This document shows positions 11,801-24,500 of a stretch of 64,000 bases of DNA, piece by piece. The stretch is from Galaxea fascicularis (taxonomy: Eukaryota; Cnidaria; Anthozoa; Scleractinia; Euphylliidae). The stretch lies in assembly GCA_948470475.1 (NCBI GenBank), contig OX419336.1:10174630-10238629 (forward strand). Reading direction: 5' to 3'. Under the pieces are notes generated by a model. The model was not told where the DNA came from, made no database searches, and saw nothing but the letters and a program-made list of their open reading frames with translations. The translations under genes and the position numbers were made by a program. The stretch's first letter is position 1. Each line of letters begins with the position of its first letter.

Positions 11801-14800
11801 CTTTTATTATAATTATCTTTCATTTTTCATTGTGAACTTAGTGTACTTTCATATCTCATATTTTTCAAACCTGTATGGAACTACATGAAGTATTATTAAC
11901 TGACTCTGACTTCCACATGGAAAAATTCAGCTCGTTTGGACGAAAAAAAAAAGGACAAAATTCGACATAGAATGGTTATGCCCCGTCGCCTTCAATTGTG
12001 CAATCTAGTTGCATTTTTTTGAAAAGCAATTGATTTATAACTACTTTTTTTGTGAATTTTCACAAGAATTTTATTGATGGCATTTGTTGTTTTCAACACA
12101 ACATACATTGTTTTCAATTGAGTCTGATTAGCTTGCAAGAAAATGGTAATAAATCACAGGTAAACCTAAGTTTATCGATCATAATTTCACATTTTTCTCA
12201 AGTGAGAATGAGATATTTCTCTCTGATGTAAAATTAACAGTTATCATTGTTTTGATATTGTGAATTGGTGCCAGAGTTTGTTGGCTAGAAAAGTGCCAGA
12301 TACATTGCTCAAATGTTAGTTGCAATATGGAAGCAAGGAAAGCAGTGTCATAAGTGCTAAAGTGGAGAATACAGTCCTGCCACCAAACTATTTAAGGCCT
12401 GTACGATTTCCTGATTTAGCACTACAGTTTTTCCCATCATAGTGTAGTTACTGTCAGTAATAGTCTTTGATTCTCCAATTCTCCTTCTTTACAATAATTA
12501 AGCCATTTTAAGAAAAGGTCTCCAATTCTCCAATTCCAGGGCTCGACACTAACGGTAGCCAACTAGCCACAGACTAGTAAAAATTCTGTTTTGGCTGGTA
12601 GGTTTTGCGCTTCACTAGCTGTTTTGGCCAGTGAATATGTGACATGTTCACTTACATATCTTTCATGGGAACATATGAACCCAAAATTGACCAGCTCCCA
12701 ACATCAGTGGCTTCATAGCTCAGTTGTTAGAGCATCGCACCGGAATTGTGAGGTCATGGGTTCAAGCCCCGTTGAAGTCCTGAATTTTTTTCAGGCTTCT
12801 TTACGCAATTGTAAAAATTGTGATCACAACTGTGACGATCGTTCTTCATTTGATTTCATGTCCACAGTTCACATAATTATGGTTTCTTTTATATGGCTTG
12901 CATTATTCACTTACATATCTTTCATGGGAACATATGAACCCAAAATTGACCTGCTCCCAACATCAGTGGCTTCATAGCTCAATCGGTAGAGCATTGCACT
13001 GGAATTGTGAGGTCACGGGTTCAAGCCCTGTTGAAGTCCTGAATTTTTTTCAGGCTTCTTTACGCAATTGTAATTATTGCAATCACAACTGTGACGATCA
13101 TTCTTCATTTGATTTCGTATCCGCAGTTCAGATATGGTTTCTCACATATGGTTTCATTCATATGCATTATTCAGTGAATATGTTAGCACACAACAATTGC
13201 ACTAGCCACTTGGCTAGTAAGCTGAAAAGTTAGTTTTGAGCCCTGAATTCTATGATTCCACAACTGTAAGGGGTGGCAAATGGTGAAATCCAAGAATCAC
13301 CAAGACACTAAGACCCTTGTTTGAAAAGTCGAGACAGAGACTGAAATAAATGCACTAAAAACCTCTGCGTACTTTGTCAGAATTTACCTCTCACCGCTGC
13401 CTACGTCACTAATTAAATGATAAAAAAAATTAGTTTGCCACTTACTTTAGCTAGCTCAGATGGCCACTTCAAAAATTATTGACACCCCTGAGTGTGGCAA
13501 GTGTACTCAGTGCATTCTTACATCTCTGTCAGATGGCTGAGTTGGAGAAGCTTGAAAAAGAAAACAGAGATAAAAGCAGGAAGCTGGAGAGAAAGAATGA
13601 AGATTTGACACAAACCAACAAGAGGCTTGAAAGCCGCAACAAAATGTTGCTGGACGAGATTAATACTGTGGTAGGACACATTCTGTAGTTGAGTACCAAT
13701 GATTGAGAAAGGGGGTGGAGGGGGGGAGGGGTTGGGGGAGGAAGACTGTACATAAGACTTAATACTGATAAACATCAAGCCTTTTATCCTTTAAGTTTGT
13801 TATTTGTAACAATTAGGCAAATGCAACCAAATCATTGTGGCTTGTCATATATGGGCAGGTGTATTTTAATAGCATTCATACTCTCACTGATTAATTAAAG
13901 GTCCTTTTTTTAATATGACAGAAGAAAGCAAGAAAAGATAACTCTGTAAAACCAAGAGGACGTGCAGCTAAAGAAGTAAGTTTTGAGGTGGTTTTGAACA
14001 GCCACAAACAAATTATTAGAATCAATAGCCAGGTCTGGTTGTAGCTTTATGATCACTAGGTCAGTGTTCGCTGTGCTTGATCGACATTCCGTCTTTTTTT
14101 GTTGTGATCATTGACAAAGCTCACAATTAATTTTACTTATAAATTTATTTACTTAAATGAAACTTTAATTATTCTTATTATTTTGATCACCACTCAGGGC
14201 ACTTTTGGGATATGTCTAGCAGTCTGTGTCAATGTACCTATTACACTAAGTGTAGACCTAAATGCATTAAAAATGATTTTACTTACCTTGGAACTAAGTC
14301 TCCCATTAGCTCAATAGGCTACTTTCAAAATATTGAAATAGCAAGGCCTAGGGGACAAATTTAAAGGGAAGTGAAAAGTGTCACTTAACAATGTTTCACA
14401 TTCCTTGCAATTTGTTTCTACTGCTGCAAGTGATTAAGAAAAGTTGTCAATTTGTTCATCCTTTTTACAGCATGATGAGCTAGATAATGTGAGAGCACAG
14501 TTGAGGGAACAGACCAGAACTATTGCTGACCTAAAGCAAAGCTTGATTGTAAGTGTCATAAATGCATGTAATGCCATTTTGGAAGTACATTCACGTATTA
14601 ATAACATTGGTATGGTTAAAGTTGCTCTTATCATTTATGTGCATCTTAATGAACATGCTCTTCATGGTACTGTGGGTATCTTTAGTTTTGGAGTTCTTCT
14701 GAAAATAATTGCTCAGCAGCATTTCCACACACCTACCCACCCTAGTTGTCTCAAGACTTGCTCTAAGGCAGGGGTACCTCTTTTTAAATCCACATTTTAA

Positions 14801-15544
14801 AGCTCCACAAGAACATTTATTCTGTTTTGCTGCCATTATAATGTTAAATAATGGAAATGATCTTGCAGAAATTATATGCCCTGACTTTAGCAAACTTGGC
14901 CTACAGCCTGGTCAGCAAAGTATGACATGATAAAAAAAATTATCAGGCAACTTTTCTGGACGGATGTTTCTCTTTTTTAATTAGGATAAGGACAGAAGGA
15001 TTGAACTTTTGAGGGGCAGAAAGAAAAAGAGCAAAAGACAATCAGTAAGTCAAACAATGTTTAGATGCTTTTACTGTATGTATCAAAGTGACACATTTTG
15101 ACTCACACAAATTTTGGTCACACACTTTGAGATTTCAGTCAGTTAAACATCAGTAATAAAGACTCTCAAATGAAGAATGATCGTCGCAGTTGTGATTGCA
15201 ATTTTTACAATTATTGTGTGAAGAAGTCTGAAAAAATTCAGGACTTCAACAGGGCTTGAACCTGTGACCTCACGATTCCGGTGTGATGCTCTACCAACTG
15301 AGCTATGAAGCCACTGACACTGGGAGCAGGTTAATTTTGGGTTCATATGTTCTTGTGAAAGATATGTAAGTGAGTGATGCATATGAAAGAAATCATATGT
15401 GAACTGCGGCAATATGACATCAAATGAAGGATGATCATCACAGTTGTGATCACAATTTTTACAATTGTGTGAAGAAGCCTGAAAAAAATTCAGAACTTCA
15501 ATGGGCCTTGAACCAGTGACCTTGCGATTCCAGTGTGATGCTCT

Positions 15545-15579
<35 letters not shown>

Positions 15580-18500
15580 AGGTCGCAACTGCGACGATCA
15601 TTCTTCATTTGAGGTCATATGGATCCCTGCACTTCACATATGATTTCTTTCATATGCATCACTCAATAAATACTCTGATGAGACAGCTACTGTACATACT
15701 ATCATGCCCAGGTTCATTTTAATTAATATTCTCTTTTTGATTCCTTCGATTACATTTTTGTATGAATGTTGAGCTTACTTAACCATTCGTGCTAATTTGA
15801 AGAAAGAGACTGTGCATAATGAGGTACCTTCCCAGAAATGAAATATATTTTGTAGACACTAGTTTACTTTTTTCTGTTTTGTTTGGTTGCTTAGGCATGC
15901 CATCTACAATGTGGGTCATAAGACCTTGGGACACTCGTCAATCTTGTGTGAAAACTATCAAAGTAGACCTGGCATAGATCTCTCATTATACAGTGTAACA
16001 TTACCACTCTTTCCCCATTTTAAACTACCGGTACTTTTTTTGTGTATTCCCAATTCTCCCTAGCCAGTGTTGAAGCATTTGGGCCATCATGAACAAATCT
16101 TGTTTTCTGAGACCATTAAAAATCATCACAGAGGGGTAGAGGGAGAAAGCAGTGAACTGTCCCAAAACTTGTGTCCTGTATAGTAGTACATGTCAGGGCG
16201 TGAGACTAACGGTAGCCAGCTAGCCACAGACTAGTAAAAATTGTGTTTTGGCTAGTACACGTAGGTTTTGTGCTTCTCTAGCCATTTTGGCCAGTGAAAA
16301 TGTTAGCACAAAACATGTGCACTAGCTTCTGGGCTAGTAAGCTGAAAAGTTAGTCTCGAGCCCTGCATGTACATCAAGTGCTTGCTCTTTTGAGAAATCT
16401 AGCCCCTTTTTTGTTCTCTGGAGTTTGGTCACAGACTGATAAAAAAACACAAATCTATATTTTTTGAGTTGATGAAGTTGCAGGGGCCTTCAGTAATAAT
16501 GTCTGGCCTTAATGGTGATTTGTTGTGATGCATATTTCAGCCCACCTCCATGTCATTGTCGGCTGATTTTCAGTCACTGGAAGATGACGATGTGCATTCA
16601 GTCCATTCTGACTTAAGTGAAGCTTCAGAAATGGTTAGTTCATTTGAAGTTACACATGCAACACCCAACTCTGCAATTATGCAATTTGTCAATCCAAATC
16701 ACATCCAGTTTATGTGTTTGGTAAAACAATATTATTAATGTCGCAGCACTCTGTGGTTTGAATCTGAACAAAGAAAAAAGTAATCATGGGGCTTGAAATT
16801 GCAACTCAGTGGTTGCCAATGCGACCAGAAATTTAGCATTGGCGACTAGGTTTTTGGAACTGGTTGCCAACTGGCGAGTTGCGTGGTCCCAAAACGGTGT
16901 TCCCACAAAATGAAATTTCTGTATTTGATCTGAAACTTTCATCAAAATGTATGATTCCCATAAGCAAGCAACAAAATAACGCCAAGTGCACTTACGTATT
17001 AAGTAGTCAAAAAGTCTTGCTTTCCTGTGAAGCAAAGTAAAGCTTGCCAGCTTGCTCCTGGACAAAAAAGTTAATTTCGAGCCCTGAATCCTGGGTTAGC
17101 ACTTTCTATTAATATTTACTTACAGTTTGTATTCTGTCTGATTGAAATACCAGCAAATGTTGTTGTTGTTAATTAATTTTATTCAGTCTCTATTCGGGAT
17201 GTTGCAATTATTAGTTTTATAAAATAACAGTGGATACACTCTCAAACTATTTGTAGGTCATTAACATTTTTATTTTCATGGGTAACATTTAATAGTATTA
17301 AAATATTAAGATTCATTTTTTTTAATCTTCAGTCATTGCTGTATATGTAGTAAGACAGCTTCAGGGCTGTAGTTAAATAGCTTTCCTGGGGCTTTGAAAA
17401 GGGCAGGGGGTCTGGTAAAGGGGTTGGATGGGCAAGCCACACCTAATGGCACACAGTTTTCTGACTCTCAACCCACTGCCAAGAGGGTGACGCTACATGT
17501 AAATATTTTTGGTTGCTTCTACATTGTATGTCTCTGTGCTTTGAAGACAGGATAAGGGGGATAAACACATGTACAGTTCCATAATGGTTATGTTTGAGAA
17601 ATTGTACAGGATGAAATTGGCATTTACACTTTCAATTTCAGATAATTGTGGCAGACTATCTGTATCACTAAATTTCTGCCTGAGCCTGCTTCGAAAGCCA
17701 CAACCTTTCAGACACCACTGTAGCCTGGTCTTCCCCCCCCCCTTCCCTCTTTGGAGCACCATAATTTATAGCCTGGTACCTCCCCTCCCCGGGCACATGT
17801 TTCTTGCCATAGCTAGGAGTACCCAACCACCTCCCCCTGTATCTTTTCTATAACTGCCAAAGTTTGTCCATGCTGTTGTGTTAGAAGTGTGTGAGATACA
17901 TGTAATATACAGTGTAGCTTGACAACTGAATGAAACCACCTTGAGGCTTGGTATCTCTGTTTGCAGCCATTTGTCTTTCAGTAGATTTCAAAATATAATT
18001 TAGTCTTGAAATTAACTAGCCTTGTCACTAAGAAGCTTCATAATTTGCTCTTGGTAAATATAGAAAGTGCAAATATTGACATTCCTGGTAACTGATGGCA
18101 TGAAGCATATAATTTAATTTACATAAAGATGCTTGACTAACTTTGAAAGATTTGATGATTCCCTAAGGTACATGTAACAAGTGTTCTACAATATTGATAC
18201 TGTAAAATGTCTGAAAGTTAATATCTTCCAGTAGTGCCTGCATGTTACTGTAGGATCTTTCTCCCATTAATGTTGTTTGTCTCTCCTGCAACCTTGTCAT
18301 TCCTTTGTCTCCAAACTAAATCACTTTACAGCTAACAGTTTCTTAACTGAATCTTGTACAATTGAACAATTTAGTGACAGTTTAAGGCATTACAGTTTGT
18401 TTTATGAAACTTCATTAACTTACTTGTTCTACATGTAGCTATTTTATGTTTGAACTGCAGAGTTATCTCAGCAGTGTGATGTTAACGTTATTATTGCTGT

Positions 18501-21500
18501 CTGCATTGTATGTTGTAGGTTAAGCTCCAGGCGTTTTGTTGTATATACATGTACGTGATGATCTAAAAGAATATCGATACCTCTGACCTTTTGTTAGAAA
18601 CAGTTTATTGTTTTAAGTAGCAGGAGGCATAAATTTATTAGTTACATGTAATGGCTTTGGTGTTATATCCATGGTAATCAGGTATAAACTTTCTTGTTAT
18701 AATTATGGTTTAGTGCATCTTTGGTTTCTTTGTAAACAGTGGTTTGACCTATATAAGTCAGTCGTCTGTTATGCTGATCAAAAGACTTCTTTGTTCTGCA
18801 GTTTTAGAAGAAGTAAGGCCATAAAAAACTTAGATCATAACTGTAAATAAGTAATAACAATGATTTAGTGTTCTAACAGAATTACAGTATGTTGGAATGT
18901 ATGCATACATGTACAGTGTGGCTAATTTTGAGCAAATTCTTTTCATTTGTTTACTGTTGAGAGTAATATTTAATTGTGATGTTGTCCATGACTATAAAGC
19001 AATGAAAACAGTCTGATAGGGTGACCAAAGTTAATGGCAGTGAATTGATTTTGCATCTAGGTTTGCATTGCCTTATGTTAATCGTTTAAAAGCAAACCTT
19101 AAGCTTTGGTGTAAGCAGGATTTTAGTAAGAAATCGTGTCAGTTTTCACTTCAATCAAAATCTTCAATCATGTGGAGAGATTTTGAGATTAAGTTCTCTC
19201 AATTGGTACACTGTATTTACAGTCATCCAGTGAAGATGTGGATAGCAAAAGAATCAAGAAACTTGCCAAAGAGTTGTTAGCCTTAGAGAGAGCTTATGCT
19301 CTTCTACAAGCCCATGTTGGTAGTGCAGTGGATGCTGAGAGAGATGAAATGGTAACTCATTGTTAGTAGAGGTTTAAAGTAAAGAATTTAATTTGTTTTT
19401 TTCAGGGGTTTCATTAGAAGCTGACAACCAGCGAAAACCATCAGCACTTTGTCAGAATTTACCTCTCACCGCCACCTACTTTGTCTAGATTTCACTAAAA
19501 TGATTTAAAAAAGTTAATGAGGTTGCCACTTACTTTAGCTAGCTCAGACAGGCAGGTATCTTTTACAGGTCTCATTCTACAGGTCACAAGTACAGGTCAC
19601 TGTTTTGTCGATTGGTAGCTAAGCCAAACAGTTTCATCACGATCTAAAAAGAAATTTTGGATAGTGATTAGGGCTAGGGGAGACTTTTGGGCTTTTTATT
19701 TATCTGTAGCATGGTGACCTGTACTTTGACCTGTGGAATGTGCCCTGCAAAAGATACCTGCCGAGCTCAGACAGCTATTTCAAAAATGATTGCAAACCCC
19801 TGTTTTTTAAGTTGTTCAATACCTCACAATTTATGGTTGAAAGCCTTGGAGGTCTTTCAGAGTGTTTACTGTGTAGCACAAAATTTTTTGCAGCTGCAAA
19901 AATTTGAACCCACAAAAATTCTGTGCCATGTGGTTTTTCCAGCCCTTTTGTTGAGCACTGATAGCTGACCAAAACTGTCAGCTACTTTGAACAGTAACTG
20001 AAGTTGACCACTTGAACAAAACCTTTTTAGTCCAAATTTACTGGTGACCTAGCACTTCTTTAATGCTGCTGTGTTGCTAGAAAACAAAAAGTGAGTCGGC
20101 TGCTGGTGGCATTTTGAGTTATGCCCCCACTTTTAAAGTTGTTGAAAGGGTTGATTGTAGTTCCTCGACACCAATACATTTGTGTGTGATACCAGCTAAA
20201 GAAGACTCCTTGCCGAATGATATTTACGTGTGGGCATTGAAAAAGCATTAGTTATTAATGATGTCTAGTTTGACTTTTAGTTTGATTTGATCTTGAGTTA
20301 CATTCAAGTTAACCTTTTGTGTACTGAAATTCACTCCCTCTGCATATAATGTTGACATGCTTTACATGAAAGCTCTGGTATCTACAGCTACATCATCATA
20401 AGAATTGAGATTATTATTTGTATTCTATTTCTGTAGGAGAAACAGCAGCTTCAGTCAGACTTGCTTGAGAGCCAAACCAGAATCCATGAACTGGAGCGAA
20501 TGATGGATAACAGTGGACAGGTGCAGTAACATCATTGGCTTTTGTTCCACCATTTGCTTGTAGCTGCATCTGTCAGCCAGACAAAGCAAAATGAGCATGG
20601 ATGCTTCGACAAGGAAATTAACCCACATCTGACACCACATCTGGGACCCAACCCTGAGGCCGCATTGGTGGGAGTTAAGTGCTTTAAGGGTGATCCATGC
20701 TCCCCAATAACCAGTTACCATGACAATGGGACTGTGATTACGACTCCATTTAAGGCAGATTTTGTATGACCACTACATGTACAGTGATCCCAAGTGTGCT
20801 TCTCTGTATAGTAACTTCTCTGCGATTAAATTTAGACTTATGTTCAGTTATGTACACTGTAACTCACCAAAGCAACTGACTCAGGGATGTTGAGAATGCA
20901 TCTTGAAATCTTTCACAGTCATGATGTCTTGTTCATCAAGTCAACGCTGAATAACAAAACTGTCAAGGGCAAGTTTAGCTTTTAGCAAATATTTGGTTTA
21001 TCCATAACTCTTCTTGTTTACTTATTATCATGATCGTAAGCACAATCATGATCAGGATCCTTATCATGTGATAATGTTCACAGGGTACCAGCTCAGAAGA
21101 AATATCTCAGCTACAGGCAGACAACAAGGATTTATACCATAAGGTATTTTAAAGAATAATTTTATACATTGGCCGCACGAGTGCTTGCATGTTCAAAACA
21201 CTGCAGGTTTTGTGAAGGACTGATCTCATAGAAATAAGTAAATGGCGATTTTCTCCCAAAGGAGTATGGGGACCTATGCTTTATATTTCTCATATTGAAA
21301 GAAAGTGCAATTCTGCATGACATCCAGGTTTGAGGAATTTTTTATTGTCCAGTTTTTCATAATTCACGGAAGATCTCCTTTATGATGACGCCATTGAAGC
21401 TTCAATGGTAAAGCACAGACGCAAAAAACACCACTAATCTTTCATTAGTTCATATTTTCTTCACCTTTGAGAGGTTAAACTTCGACCATGATGTACTTTT

Positions 21501-24500
21501 GACAAAATAAAACCTATATCCCATTGCTTCTGTCCCGTTTTTGTAAATTATAGAGTTTCAGACCACTTTCGGCTATCTGCATAAACTGTGTTAACAATTT
21601 ACCAAAGCTGGTATAACTTAAAACCTCAAAGCATGAAAACGGACATGGGGACCATCTCTTTTTATTGCATTTCTTTGATATTCTTGACGTTGACAACCAC
21701 TCGGCAAAGTTTCAAATAAAATCTATTGCGACTTTTCTTCTGGGGAATGACTTTACAACTGTAAAAGGAAAATTTGTTTTACTCTTCTTTTGACCCTGTT
21801 AGTGAGCATTTGCAAATCAGAGAAAGTAAACACTGAGTTTTTATTGAAACCAAGCACACACCAGGTGTACAAAAAATTATTGTAGACGAGTTAAAACGTA
21901 CATTGCGTAGTCCAGATGCATGGCTATTTCACATTGTTCCGTGCAGCTTGGAAATTTGTGTGAAGTTAAATGGTAACAGTGATTTTTTCTATGTTCTTTC
22001 TTTTTTGTTGTTGCTGCTGTTAAAGCTGGTGATAGCAGAGAAAGACAGAGATGAAGCACAAGCTGAACTGGCCAGATTCTCTGAGGTAATGAAAATAACC
22101 TTCAAAACTGTGGTCCTTTTGTTCCATCATCAATAATCCCCTTGCAGTGTTCGCTAAGTAGCCACTATGATCAAGTGGATTGAACACCATTTAACCTCGG
22201 ATATAAAGCTTTCTAGATTATGTATTAATGTAGAAATAATATGTCATAACTACAGGTGTAAAAATGAAATCCATGATGCCTTTCTGTGTTTGTTTAAAGG
22301 ACGTGAGGAAGTTAAAGGACCAGAGAGATCTGCTGGAGTTTGAGCTGGAAGAAATGTCACAATTATCAGTAAGTTTAACAAAATTGTATTTTATTTGTTT
22401 CGAGTTACGACTGGTTCTTACGATGTTTGCGCGAAGCTTTGACTGACCAGTGTAATCTCTCCTGTTTAGATTTGACGACATTCCAGCGAAACCGCTCTTA
22501 GTCTTACTTATGATAACTTGATATCTTGATATCTGTGATACCTTGAGCGCAATTCGTGATAAATAGGACCTCGCGAGTGATTTTGAAAGCTCTCGAAATT
22601 AATGGCAAATTGAATGAATTCAAGAACTTTGAAAATCTGTAATAGTTATTAGTCAGGATCTTACGTTAAGGTCGAACGATTTGTTTTAGTTATACACCTG
22701 TACTTCGATCGCTCATCAAAACTACGAATTGTACGAGATCCCTCAATTTTTCCTTTATCGTATTTTCACTTAAATTACGCGAAAAAACATCATTCCAGAG
22801 AATTGCAACTTCAATTTGTATCTTTCGTCCATTTTCACCCGTAATAACGTTTAAATTTGCCTCGTTTAGCGGTGCTCACGCGCGGTTGCCATTGAAACTT
22901 ATTAGGTAGTAGTCGCAGAGTGTTCATTTAGCAAGGGTAGTATATAATAGAGTAAGGCTTGTGGAATGTGGCTTGGAGTGACAAGAATACCTCACAAAAT
23001 AATGTCTTCAGCTGTAGGTAAGCTGAAGGCCACTCATAGGGCACTAAGGCCACGTGGTGGCGGGTATTAAATGGACCAAATAAAGTTTGAGCCTGAGCAT
23101 TAGCAGCCATGGACAGCTGTTTCGGCCTTGTTAGGCCTCGTCAGCATGGCATACCGAATGAGTGGCTTTCAGCTTACCTAGACACGTACAAACCGTACAC
23201 TTTCATTGCTTTTTTTATTCATGTGGGTACTTGAGCCTGGGTATTAGCTACTGTATGCCATACTGACGAGGCCTAACAAGGCCGAAACAGCTGTCCATGG
23301 TTGCTAATGCTCAGGCTCAAACTTTATTTGGTAAGTTCAAGGGGTAATGCCCGCTACCACGTGGCCTTAGTGCCCAATAAGTGGCTTTCAGCTTACATTG
23401 ACACATTATTTTGTGAGGTATTCTAGTATATAATAGTGCCTAACTCTAATAAATTAATTGTACTCCTAAGTACAAACAGGATTAATCGCACTGCTCTCGA
23501 CCAATCAGAATTGAGTAATTTTGTTGAGTGTACTACATGTTTTTAGACCGCAGGATCTGAGGATTGGGATTCCAGACGACCCAGAAGTGTTTGCAGTTTT
23601 GAGGCAGCCACAGCACTGACAAAGGTACTCACTCATTGTGTAAATGTGCGAACTTAATATATTCCACTTTTGAATGCAGAACCTTGCATGGCGAGGCATG
23701 TTTACTAATCAATTTGTGTGCTGTTAGACCCGTGCTTTCCATACTGCTCTCATCTTGAGCTGTACTCTGAAAGAGAACATTTTTTCCGATTTAGGACAAT
23801 GACACTTCTGATCTTTCTTTGGAAGAAATCAAGTCCTGTCTTGAGGAGCTGGAAACCGAAAAGGTGCAGTAACTGTCAAATATAACGTTGTGCGAACGTA
23901 AATTCTTGGATGGCGAAATTTTCAAAAGTTACACAGTGTATACAACTGTACCTCATTTTTGTTGTAACCTTTGCACTCTCCATTTAGTTTATTGTGCTTC
24001 CTCCTTGGCTGATTGTTTCTATCTGAAAAAGGTCGGACATACAGTTGCTAGTGTACCTCAATTGTTGTTTTTCAATTGTCTTGTCGAAAACGTGTGATGC
24101 TGTCATCCAAACAAGCTGCCTCTTACAACACTGAACTCCTTGCCTAAAGACATGCCTTTGATCTTGTAAAGGAGTGAGGACTGGCTGAGGGTGAAGGCTA
24201 TAAGTATTGTTTGCTAATATTTGAAATTTCTTTAATCACTACATTAACTGATTCTCCACCCGCTTGGAATTTAATATACACGAAAAAACTGTTTATCCGA
24301 CTTACCAATTTTTTTTTCTATGATGTTTGTTCTCTCTGCTGTGAATGGACAAGTTCACTTCGAATGCCATAAAAATCTGCCTGAACATGTCAGAAATTAT
24401 TGAAGACAGCTGTGGTTTTTGACGCGTAAATATCTGAATGGCTGAATTCAGTTTTAGGAGATGGCATTTCGTTGCCGGTTAAGATTTTTACTTATTTGTA

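Larger units (their letters stand above)
22985..23423. mobile_element. Inverted-repeat element with two hammerhead ribozymes
   Basis: Left arm from GAATACCTCACAAAATAATG (22985) is inverted at the right end (23404-23423), with extended similarity through the arms (taagctga, gggcactaaggccacgtggt, agtttgagcctgagcattag). Each arm carries a hammerhead motif. No coding capacity; it lies in intron 13. Confidence 0.75.

Noticed and set aside
12709..15564. Four tRNA-like sequences as true tRNA genes
   Set aside because: The cloverleaf folds, but loop position 33 is C instead of T, copies sit in repeated SINE bodies with target duplications, and they differ from each other at stems. They are SINE heads.
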